DNA from: Woeseia sp.
GTDB taxonomy: Bacteria > Pseudomonadota > Gammaproteobacteria > Steroidobacterales > Woeseiaceae
Length of the DNA: 64,000 nucleotides
Direction: 5' to 3'
Assembly (NCBI GenBank): GCA_021773015.1
Contig: JAJFKW010000001.1
Span: 2,339,305-2,403,304 of the forward strand
Shown: positions 17,386 through 25,459 of the stretch, one piece after another
Numbering within the stretch: position 1 is the first letter of the stretch
Layout of the letters: every line of letters starts with the position of its first letter
Position numbers and translations under genes: made by a program
The notes under the pieces: generated by a model
Database searches by the model: none
Told to the model about the DNA's origin: nothing
The model's input: only the letters and a program-made list of their open reading frames with translations

Positions 17386-18113
17386 TGATGCCGAAAATAG
17401 AAAATGTGGCACCGACGAATTTTTCACGGCGCAGCCAATTGTATCGGCGGCACGTCGCTGCCGGTGCAGCATTTACGAAGGCGTCTGCCTCTGCAGTGGT
17501 TGCTGCGTATTCTGGCGAACACAATGAAGTGCACTGCGCGGCCATGCTCGGCCTTGCCGATCTATCGAGCTTGCCGCGAATAGGATTTAAGGGATCGGAT
17601 ACAACGCATTGGCTTGAAAAACGCATTCCGCGACTCCCCAGTCGCCCCAATTTATCTAAGTCACAGGATGACGGCGGTACCGTTGCACGACTCTCGGCGA
17701 CTGAATACCTGGTCTTGGGCAACCTAACTGATGCGCCGAGTCTGCCCGCTGCGCTACAGGACGTATCAATCGACTCCTCGACACAACGTGTTTATCCACT
17801 ACCGCGTAGCGATAGCCATGCCTGGTTTGCACTCACTGGCACTTACGCGCCGTCGGTGCTTGCAAAACTGTGTGGCGTCGACATGCGTGCGAGAAAGTTT
17901 GCGAATGGCAACATCGCACAGAGTTCGTTGGCACATATCAACGCAATTATACTGCGACGCGACCTGGGAACAACGACGTGCTTCTATATCTTGAGCGATA
18001 CAAGTTTCGCCGAGTATTTGTGGGATGCAATGTTAGATGCGATGGCAGAATTTGATGGCATTCCAGTAGGAATTCTGGCGTTAAGAGCACTAGAAAATGG
18101 AATAAGCGAATAA
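17385..18113 (+). CDS. mgdD: N-methylglutamate dehydrogenase subunit D (SoxG-like)
   Basis: A 242-residue protein matching sarcosine oxidase gamma. It has 'CAAMLGLADLSSLPRIGFKGSDTTHWLEKRIP' near the start, 'YLVLGN' in the middle, and the signature C-terminal order 'DSHAWFALTGTYAPSVLAKLCGVDMRARKFANGNIAQSSLAHINAII', then 'FYILSDTSFAEYLWDAMLDA'. This is a GcvT-like fold that completes the four-subunit enzyme. The start is GTG 17385 overlapping the mgdC stop (TAGTGATG) or ATG 17388; both give essentially the same protein. It is a paralogue of the partial gene at base 1. No terminator is obvious in the 189 bases after it. Confidence 0.88.
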   Translation: MMPKIENVAPTNFSRRSQLYRRHVAAGAAFTKASASAVVAAYSGEHNEVHCAAMLGLADLSSLPRIGFKGSDTTHWLEKRIPRLPSRPNLSKSQDDGGTVARLSATEYLVLGNLTDAPSLPAALQDVSIDSSTQRVYPLPRSDSHAWFALTGTYAPSVLAKLCGVDMRARKFANGNIAQSSLAHINAIILRRDLGTTTCFYILSDTSFAEYLWDAMLDAMAEFDGIPVGILALRALENGISE

Positions 18114-18302
18114 GCGATAGTTTCGATTGGTACAATTCTCGTCAAAACCTGTTCTCAATGACAGATTTAGGACCAGATTTTGCCGTTTCCCAGCAAACTA
18201 TCCCGAATTCAAATACGTATGTCGACGAGATTTTTTTTCGGCTCACTAATTGATAAGCTGCTATTAATTATCCGGTTCAATACCTAGTCCAAATTTTCAT
18301 TC

Positions 18303-18782
18303 ATGCCAACGCTACGCGAATTGCTCGACCAATTGCCGCAGCGCGGCACCATTCAGTGGATTGGCATTCGGCCCGCGCGCTTGGCGCCGCTAGAGTCTGT
18401 CGACGAAATAGAACTTCAAGCCAACATGGGACTCGTTGGAGACCATTATGCCAACCTGGGTGGCAAGCGGCAGGTTACTTTAATTCAAGCTGAGCATCTC
18501 GTCGCCGTCGCGTCCATGCTCAACATCGACGTGGTAAACCCCGAAACCGTTCGCCGCAACATTGTTGTCAACGGCATCAACCTGCTTGCACTTAAAGATA
18601 AGCAGTTTCTTGTCGGCAACGCGGCGCTTGAATTCACGGGGCTGTGCCATCCGTGCTCTCGCATGGAATCCGCACTCGGACCCGGCGGCTACAACGCGCT
18701 GCGCGGTCACGGTGGTATAACTGCCCGGGTAGTGCATTCAGGACTCGCCCGGATTGGCGATGCGGTTCGCAGTGCATCGTGA
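18303..18782 (+). CDS. MOSC-domain protein
   Basis: A 159-residue protein made almost entirely of a MOSC domain, the fold of the molybdenum-cofactor sulfurase C-terminus. Signs are 'GLVGDHYANLGGKRQVTLIQAEHL', 'RRNIVVNGINLLAL', then the cysteine motif 'LCHPCSRMESAL' and the closing 'GHGGITARVVHSGLARIGDAV'. Members are thought to handle sulfur bound to a reactive cysteine for delivery to metal cofactors, or to take part in detoxifying reductions; the exact job of this short type is not settled. It sits 189 bases after mgdD and 89 bases before malQ, so it may be transcribed on its own. No functional link to either neighbour is evident. Confidence 0.85.
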   Translation: MPTLRELLDQLPQRGTIQWIGIRPARLAPLESVDEIELQANMGLVGDHYANLGGKRQVTLIQAEHLVAVASMLNIDVVNPETVRRNIVVNGINLLALKDKQFLVGNAALEFTGLCHPCSRMESALGPGGYNALRGHGGITARVVHSGLARIGDAVRSAS

Positions 18783-18871
18783 ATCAGAGATTGAGGCAGC
18801 AACGTTACGGCTTGCAAACCTTACTGATAGTATTTGCGCCCAGTAACAACATTCGTAAATTGATTTGCTAG

Positions 18872-20431
18872 ATGGAAATCGGCGCAGGTTCTCAAATATC
18901 GGCACGACAGCGGAAGGCGGGTGTTTCCCTACACATTACGTCCCTGCCTGGACCGTATGGTATTGGCGAACTCGGTCAGAATGCCCGCAAATTTGTCGAC
19001 AAGCTGGTAAGTATGAAGCTAGGTGTTTGGCAAATCCTGCCGTTAGGGCCGACTGCGTACGGCAATTCGCCGTATCAACCGCTATCCACTTTCGCAGGCA
19101 ACGAATTACTCATCGATATTGGCGACCTAATTGATCTCGGGCTACTCGTTGCTAATGAAGTATTAGAACTAACGGCGTTGCCAAAGCGCTATGTGGACTA
19201 CGCTGCGTTGATTCCAGCAAAGAACCGGTTATTGGATTTGGCGGCCAGCCGCTTTGACGAAAAAGCAGACGACGCGATGAAAGCCGATTTCGCCAGTTTT
19301 CTCACTCGCAATGATTCGACGTGGCTGCATGACTATGCGACGTACAGAACGCTGAAATCACGTCACGCCGAACAGCCATGGCCAGCATGGAGTCCGGATT
19401 ATGTGCATCGCGATGCAACATCGATGCGCGAACTCGAAGGAATTGAGGGTGATCGAATCGAGATCACTAAGGTCATTCAATATTTGTTTTTTCGTCAGTG
19501 GCGGCAATTGCGCGATTACGCCAATGCCAATGGCGTGTCACTGTTCGGTGATATGCCGATCTATATCGCGCTTGATAGCTCGGATGCATGGGCGAATCGC
19601 GAAATCCTGCAAATCGACGAGAACGGAATTCCAGTGTGTGTCGCCGGCGTACCGCCAGACTATTTCAGTGAAGAGGGCCAGCTTTGGGGCAATCCGCTGT
19701 ATGACTGGGAGCAACATAAGTCGACGAACTACCGCTGGTGGGCAGAGCGCCTAAGGGCAACCTGCGACATCGCCGACCTCGTGCGCATCGATCACTTTCG
19801 CGGCTTCGAATCCTATTGGTCTATACCCGCCAGTTCGACTACCGCGCGAGTGGGTACCTGGGAGCCCGGCCCCGGCGATGCCATTTTCGATGCAATGCGC
19901 GCGTCGCTCGGCAGCCTACCCATCATCGCCGAGGATCTCGGGGTCATTACGCCTGAAGTTACGCGGCTTAGGGACCGCCACAATATTCCTGGCATGCGTG
20001 TGCTGCAGTTCGCTGTTTGCGATGATGGTTTCAAACTCGCAGATGTTGGCGTAAATTCCGTTTGCTACACAGGCACGCACGACAATGACACCACTATCGG
20101 TTGGTATCACGGTAGCCCGGATGATGTCCGCAGTGACAACGAGATTAAGCGGACACAAGAGGCCGCGCTGAAAGTCACACGCGGTTGCCCCGAAATGGTG
20201 CACACGGATCTAATTAAGGCGGCATTCTCAACTGCGGCCTATATAGCGATCGCTCCGATGCAGGACTATCTCGGACTCAGCTCCGAAGCACGCATCAACA
20301 CCCCCGGCATAGCCGACGGCAATTGGCGTTGGCGCGTTCAAGAAACGCAATTGTCGCAGGGAATCTGCGACAATGTTGCGTCGATGGTTATCGCCGCACG
20401 GCGAGGGTTGCCGCACAATGGAAAACAATAA
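18872..20431 (+). CDS. malQ: 4-alpha-glucanotransferase (amylomaltase)
   Basis: A 519-residue GH77 enzyme that moves alpha-1,4-glucan chains between acceptors and releases glucose, recycling short maltodextrins. Family signs are the opening '[19 protein letters not shown]', '[31 protein letters not shown]', the nucleophile region '[15 protein letters not shown]', the acid/base in '[14 protein letters not shown]' and the stabiliser in '[15 protein letters not shown]'. The length is usual for bacterial MalQ. It is the first gene of the glycogen operon. Its 3' end overlaps the glgC start by 14 bases, so the two are probably translated together. In glycogen turnover it would process the short chains left by GlgP and GlgX. 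Confidence 0.96.
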   Translation: MEIGAGSQISARQRKAGVSLHITSLPGPYGIGELGQNARKFVDKLVSMKLGVWQILPLGPTAYGNSPYQPLSTFAGNELLIDIGDLIDLGLLVANEVLELTALPKRYVDYAALIPAKNRLLDLAASRFDEKADDAMKADFASFLTRNDSTWLHDYATYRTLKSRHAEQPWPAWSPDYVHRDATSMRELEGIEGDRIEITKVIQYLFFRQWRQLRDYANANGVSLFGDMPIYIALDSSDAWANREILQIDENGIPVCVAGVPPDYFSEEGQLWGNPLYDWEQHKSTNYRWWAERLRATCDIADLVRIDHFRGFESYWSIPASSTTARVGTWEPGPGDAIFDAMRASLGSLPIIAEDLGVITPEVTRLRDRHNIPGMRVLQFAVCDDGFKLADVGVNSVCYTGTHDNDTTIGWYHGSPDDVRSDNEIKRTQEAALKVTRGCPEMVHTDLIKAAFSTAAYIAIAPMQDYLGLSSEARINTPGIADGNWRWRVQETQLSQGICDNVASMVIAARRGLPHNGKQ

Positions 20432-21698
20432 AAATGATTATTCGCGTCACGTCAGCCGACTGACGCGAGACACAATGGCGATTATTCTTGCCGGCGGTCG
20501 CGGCTCGCGACTTTTCGAACTCACGGACTGGCGCGCTAAGCCCGCCCTCTATTTTGGTGGCAAGTACCGCATCATTGATTTTCCACTTTCAAATTGCATC
20601 AATTCTGGCATTCGTCGCATTGCAGTACTGACTCAATACAAGGCGCACTCACTAATTCGGCACCTGGTACACGGGTGGTCGTGGTTCCGCGCCAGCAAGC
20701 GCGAGTTTGTGGAAATATTGCCGGCCTCGCAACGCGTTGGCGGTGAGTGGTATCGTGGTACGGCAGATGCCGTGTATCAAAACCTCGATATCATCCGGAC
20801 CCACGCGCCTAAACATGTGCTGATTCTTTCTGGCGACCACATCTACAAAATGGACTATGGTCCGTTTCTCGCGATGCATGCCGAGAAAGGTGCGGACATG
20901 ACGGTGAGCTGCGTCGAAGTTCCCGTTGAGGAAGCGGCAGGCCAATTTGGCGTCATGACCGTCAATGAGGACGGTCGCGTTATCAAATTTGATGAGAAAC
21001 CGGAACAGCCAAACTCGATCCCCGGCAAACCCGGCATCTGCCTGGCCTCAATGGGCAACTATATATTCAATACCGAATTTCTCTACGAACAGGTCATTAG
21101 AGATGCCGATACGCCGGACACTAAGTTCGACTTCGGTGGAAACGTGATTCCGAGAATCATTGACGACTATCATGTTTATGTATATCCCTACTGCGACGAA
21201 AAAACGAACGAGCAGGCCTATTGGCGGGACGTCGGTACGCTTGACGCCTACTGGGAAGCCAACATGGAACTGGTTTCGGTTTCGCCACAACTCGACTTGT
21301 ATGACACAGATTGGCTGATCAATACTCATCAATGGCAATCGCCGCCGGCGAAGTTTGTATTTGACGAGAAGGAGCGTCGCGGTACCGCGACCCAGTCCAT
21401 GGTATCGGGAGGCTGCATAGTTTCCGGTGCAGATATTCGAGGCTCGTTGATGTTTTCACGATCCCGCGCCCACTCCTATAGCAGCGTTGTCGACTCGGTG
21501 ATTCTGCCGGATGTGGATATTGGTCAAAATTGTCGCATCAAGCGCGCCATTATTGATCGTGGCTCGAAGATCGAAGCAGGAAGCGTCATCGGTGAAGATC
21601 ATGATGATGATCGCAAACGCGGATTTCGCGTAACCGATTCTGGTCTTACGCTCGTTACCCCGGACATGCTCGGCCAGAGCCTACACTTAACGCGCTAG
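20418..21698 (+). CDS. glgC: Glucose-1-phosphate adenylyltransferase
   Basis: A 426-residue ADP-glucose pyrophosphorylase, the committed step of glycogen synthesis (glucose-1-phosphate plus ATP gives ADP-glucose). It shows the nucleotidyltransferase signature '[39 protein letters not shown]' from residue 26, 'GTADAVYQN', '[12 protein letters not shown]', and '[12 protein letters not shown]'. A C-terminal left-handed beta-helix with hexapeptide-like repeats ('[26 protein letters not shown]') is normal for GlgC. The ATG at 20418 (MENNKND) was chosen since GAGGG precedes it; a longer frame from 20373 lies inside malQ. Expression is expected to be coupled to malQ; allosteric control is a family property not visible in detail here. 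Confidence 0.97.
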   Translation: MENNKNDYSRHVSRLTRDTMAIILAGGRGSRLFELTDWRAKPALYFGGKYRIIDFPLSNCINSGIRRIAVLTQYKAHSLIRHLVHGWSWFRASKREFVEILPASQRVGGEWYRGTADAVYQNLDIIRTHAPKHVLILSGDHIYKMDYGPFLAMHAEKGADMTVSCVEVPVEEAAGQFGVMTVNEDGRVIKFDEKPEQPNSIPGKPGICLASMGNYIFNTEFLYEQVIRDADTPDTKFDFGGNVIPRIIDDYHVYVYPYCDEKTNEQAYWRDVGTLDAYWEANMELVSVSPQLDLYDTDWLINTHQWQSPPAKFVFDEKERRGTATQSMVSGGCIVSGADIRGSLMFSRSRAHSYSSVVDSVILPDVDIGQNCRIKRAIIDRGSKIEAGSVIGEDHDDDRKRGFRVTDSGLTLVTPDMLGQSLHLTR

Positions 21699-21729
21699 AC
21701 ACTAATAGAAGCAATACAGACGACAATCG

Positions 21730-23295
21730 ATGACTGTGACGACAAACAGGGAAGTTGTGTTCGTGGCTGCCGAAAACGGCGCCTTGCGCGGCGGTAAAGT
21801 CGGCGGCGTCGCCGACGTGGTGCGCGACTTGCCGGCTGCGTTAAGTGCGCATAACTGGAGCGCCACTGTCATCACGCCCGCGTACGGCGCTCTTCACAAA
21901 CTCAAGGGTGCAGTTCGGGAAGCAACCATCGAAGTTCCATTCGCTGGCAGTGTCGAGACAGTCAATTTTTGGCAAGTTCCGGGTAGCTTTTCGAACGTCC
22001 GGAATCTGGTTATTGATCATGAACTGTTTTCGCGGAATGGTCCGGGGAAAATCTATTTCAACGACGATGCTGCCCGCCCATTCGCAACGGACGCGAGCAA
22101 GTTCGCGTTTCTCTGCGCGATAGTTGCTGAGCGCCTGACAGCCGCCGAAACACTGCCAGATGCGATTCATCTGCACGATTGGCACGCGGCTTTCTTTTGC
22201 TTACTGCGAAATTTCTCGCCGCGCCATGAGAGATTACTGACAGTCCGTACCGTATTTACAATCCACAATCTGTCCTATCAGGGCACGCGGCCACTGCGAG
22301 ACGACGAATCATCATTAGAACGTTGGTTTCCAGGTTTGGGCTATGATCAGAGTTCTGTTCAGGACCTGACAGCGTTGAACTGCATTAACCCGATGGCCAC
22401 GGCGATTCGTCTGGCCGACAGGGTCAGCACGGTATCGCCCACGTACGCGAAGGAAATTTGCCTGCCAAGCAATGCAGGCACTAGTTTTGTCGGTGGTGAA
22501 GGATTGGAATCTTTGTTGGTCTCTGCGACCAACGAAAACCGGCTAGTCGGCGTGTTGAATGGCTGCTACTACGATCATACGCCAGCGACGTCCAACTGGG
22601 CGGCAATTCGTTCCGAGATGATTGATCAGATCAACAAATGGCGAAAAGCCGATCCAACACATCCCGCGCACGAACTCGCGGCTACTCGCGTGGCGGACCT
22701 CACTGGTGTGCACCCCGAAAACCTTCTGGTTAGCGTCGGACGACTGGTAGCTCAGAAAGCGACGCTGTTTTCGGCGACAACTGATAACGGTCGAGTTGCG
22801 CTGGACGAAATCGCTATTGAGTTGGCCACGAAGAGCTTGCTCATTGTGCTCGGAAGCGGTGACGCGGAATATGAGCAAAGCGTCTTGGATATTGCGGAAC
22901 GCAACAACAATGTCATATTTCTTCGCGGCTACTCAGAATCACTTGCGGATATGCTCTACCAGCTTGGGGATCTGTTTCTCATGCCTTCAAGTTTTGAGCC
23001 CTGCGGAATTAGCCAGATGCTCGCGATGCGCGCCGGACAGCCCTGTGTTGTTCACGGGGTTGGCGGCCTCAATGACACAGTCGACGACGGACAAAGCGGA
23101 TTTGTATTTGTTGGTGATGATTTGCAATCACAAGCAACAGCGTTCGCGGAGACGACGGTCCACGCGATAGAGCTGCGGCGCGACCAACCAAAAGTCTGGC
23201 GTTCTATCTGCCAACGCGCAGAACAAATGCGGTTTGAATGGCACGATGCTGCAGCAGCGACAATCGAAAGCCTATATGAAGCGGAAGATGACTGA
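21730..23295 (+). CDS. glgA: Glycogen synthase (ADP-glucose type)
   Basis: A 521-residue GT5 glucosyltransferase that extends alpha-1,4-glucan from ADP-glucose. The ADP-glucose loop is 'KVGGVADVV' starting at Lys23, a variant of the usual KTGGLGDV. 'HLHDWHAAFF', 'VFTIHNLSYQG' and 'ADRVSTVSPTYAKEI' belong to the starch-synthase catalytic domain. 'SVGRLVAQKA' and 'LMPSSFEPCGISQMLAMRAGQPCVVHGVGGLNDTV' form the C-terminal half, with the catalytic Glu in SSFEPCG. The gene starts 31 bases after glgC and ends inside the start region of glgB (ATGACTGA overlap). The length is slightly above the usual 480-500. Confidence 0.96.
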   Translation: MTVTTNREVVFVAAENGALRGGKVGGVADVVRDLPAALSAHNWSATVITPAYGALHKLKGAVREATIEVPFAGSVETVNFWQVPGSFSNVRNLVIDHELFSRNGPGKIYFNDDAARPFATDASKFAFLCAIVAERLTAAETLPDAIHLHDWHAAFFCLLRNFSPRHERLLTVRTVFTIHNLSYQGTRPLRDDESSLERWFPGLGYDQSSVQDLTALNCINPMATAIRLADRVSTVSPTYAKEICLPSNAGTSFVGGEGLESLLVSATNENRLVGVLNGCYYDHTPATSNWAAIRSEMIDQINKWRKADPTHPAHELAATRVADLTGVHPENLLVSVGRLVAQKATLFSATTDNGRVALDEIAIELATKSLLIVLGSGDAEYEQSVLDIAERNNNVIFLRGYSESLADMLYQLGDLFLMPSSFEPCGISQMLAMRAGQPCVVHGVGGLNDTVDDGQSGFVFVGDDLQSQATAFAETTVHAIELRRDQPKVWRSICQRAEQMRFEWHDAAAATIESLYEAEDD

Positions 23296-25456
23296 CACAG
23301 AACAATGCAACGCGATTGCGCAAGGAACGCATCGCAACCCATTCGCGTTCCTCGGGCCACATCGGATTGCTGGATCGCGGCGGGTGCGGTGCTTTCAGCC
23401 AGCCGCCGACACTGTCTCTTTGATCGACGCTCGCGGCAAGATTCTCTCCGCAATGGCGAAGATTCACGATGGCGGCGTATTTGACGGCCTGTTGCCACAA
23501 CGCCTTCGACGTTATGCGCTTCGAGTGACCACACGCGACGGTGCAGTATTTGACGTCGAAGATCCGTATCGTTTTCCATCAGCCCTCGGCGAAATGGATT
23601 TGTACTTGCTCGGCGAAGGATCCGATCAACATATATTCAAAAAACTCGGCTCTCACGTGATGAGGATCGCCGGCGTATCCGGCACGCGATTCTCGGTCTG
23701 GGCACCAAATGCATCTCGTGTGAGTGTCATTGGGGATTTCAATCACTGGGATGGTCGCCTACATGTTATGCGGCTGCACCCGGGCAACGGCATTTGGGAG
23801 ATATTTGTCCCGGCCGCAACTCACGGCGCGAATTACAAATACGAAATTCAGGACAGCGGCGGTAATCTGCTGCCGCTGAAGTCCGACCCTTACGCCGGCT
23901 ATCACGAATCGCCGCCAGGCAACGCCTCTGTCGTATTCGACACCCGCTATACCTGGAAAGATGATGTCTGGATGGCGCAGCGTTCGCCGACGCCGAAGAT
24001 GGACCAGCCGATCGCTATTTACGAAGTACACCCGGGCTCATGGCGACGTAAAGACGACGGCAGTTACCTGGGTTATCGCGCGCTTGCCGATGAACTGGTT
24101 AACTACGTGAGTGACATGGGGTTTACCCATATCGAGCTACTGCCCGTAACGGAACATCCGTTCGATGGTTCTTGGGGTTATCAGCCAATCGGTCTGTTCG
24201 CACCGACGCAGCGATTCGGCACACCGGACGACTTCCGATATTTTGTCGATCGTTGTCATGCGGCGAGTATCAGCATCATTGTTGATTGGGTACCGGCACA
24301 TTTCCCAAAAGATGAGCACGGTCTCGCAAGATTTGATGGAACAGCCCTGTATGAACACGCAGATCCGCGCAAGGGCGAGCACGCTGACTGGGGCACGCTG
24401 GTTTTCAACTATGGCCGTCGCGAAGTGGTCAATTACCTCATTGGCAGCGCGCTCTACTGGATAAACGAACTGCATATCGATGCGATTCGCGTCGACGCCG
24501 TTGCGTCGATGCTGTACCTCGATTATTCGCGTGAAGACGGCGAGTGGATTCCGAACGAACATGGTGGCAATCAAAATCTTGAGGCAGTCGAATTTCTAAA
24601 ACGCTTCAATAGTGAACTCCACGCCGCGGGTGCGTCGACGTTTGCAGAGGAGTCGACGGCATGGCCGGGCGTTTCTCGCCCGGTTAACGCCGGAGGTTTG
24701 GGCTTTACCTACAAATGGAACATGGGCTGGATGAATGACACTCTGTCTTATATGTCAGAAAACCCCGTACACCGCACGCATCATCACGACAAGATGACTT
24801 TTGGGTTGGTCTACGCATTCGATGAAAATTTCGTATTGCCACTTTCACATGACGAGGTTGTGCACGGCAAGCGCTCGATTCTTGGCCGAATGCCCGGTGA
24901 CGACTGGCAACGATTTGCGAATTTGCGCGCATACTACGCCTTTATGTACGCGCATCCCGGAAAAAAACTCACATTCATGGGCAATGAGATTGCGCAACAA
25001 CATGAATGGAACCACGACCAGTCTCTGGACTGGCATCTACTTGAACAGCCTGAGCACGCTGGCATACAGAAATTAGTACGTGACTTGAACAATCTGTATC
25101 GCAACACACCAGCGCTGCACGAGGTGGACTTCGATGCACACGGATTTGAGTGGATCGACTACAACGATCGTGACAACAGCATATTGTCGTGGATACGACG
25201 CGATCATTCGGGCAGTTTTGTTGTCGCCGTAAGCAACTTCACACCGGTTGTAAGAGAGAACTATTCGATTGGGGTACCGGCTTCCGGCACTTACACGGAA
25301 CTTCTAAACACCGACAGCGAACGATATGACGGGAGTGGCATCGTCAACGATGTGTTACACACAAACGATTATTCGCAACATGGTCGAGCGGATTCATTGA
25401 ATCTGCGACTAGCGGCCCTAGCAACAATCATTATTAAGCTAAGCGACGGAAACTGA
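23288..25456 (+). CDS. glgB: 1,4-alpha-glucan branching enzyme
   Basis: A 722-residue GH13/CBM48 enzyme that cuts alpha-1,4 chains and re-joins them by alpha-1,6 bonds to branch glycogen. An N-terminal region ('HRNPFAFLGPH') and CBM48 ('FSVWAPNASRVSVIGDFNHWDGRLHVM') precede the catalytic barrel. The nucleophile region is 'HIDAIRVDAVASMLYLDYSR', the acid is in 'FAEESTAWPGVS', and the third acid is in 'LPLSHDEVVHGK'. ATG 23288 overlaps the glgA stop as ATGACTGA. An in-frame ATG at 23276 would add four residues and is equally possible. It ends 3 bases before glgP. Confidence 0.96.
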   Translation: MTDTEQCNAIAQGTHRNPFAFLGPHRIAGSRRVRCFQPAADTVSLIDARGKILSAMAKIHDGGVFDGLLPQRLRRYALRVTTRDGAVFDVEDPYRFPSALGEMDLYLLGEGSDQHIFKKLGSHVMRIAGVSGTRFSVWAPNASRVSVIGDFNHWDGRLHVMRLHPGNGIWEIFVPAATHGANYKYEIQDSGGNLLPLKSDPYAGYHESPPGNASVVFDTRYTWKDDVWMAQRSPTPKMDQPIAIYEVHPGSWRRKDDGSYLGYRALADELVNYVSDMGFTHIELLPVTEHPFDGSWGYQPIGLFAPTQRFGTPDDFRYFVDRCHAASISIIVDWVPAHFPKDEHGLARFDGTALYEHADPRKGEHADWGTLVFNYGRREVVNYLIGSALYWINELHIDAIRVDAVASMLYLDYSREDGEWIPNEHGGNQNLEAVEFLKRFNSELHAAGASTFAEESTAWPGVSRPVNAGGLGFTYKWNMGWMNDTLSYMSENPVHRTHHHDKMTFGLVYAFDENFVLPLSHDEVVHGKRSILGRMPGDDWQRFANLRAYYAFMYAHPGKKLTFMGNEIAQQHEWNHDQSLDWHLLEQPEHAGIQKLVRDLNNLYRNTPALHEVDFDAHGFEWIDYNDRDNSILSWIRRDHSGSFVVAVSNFTPVVRENYSIGVPASGTYTELLNTDSERYDGSGIVNDVLHTNDYSQHGRADSLNLRLAALATIIIKLSDGN

Positions 25457-25459
25457 AAC

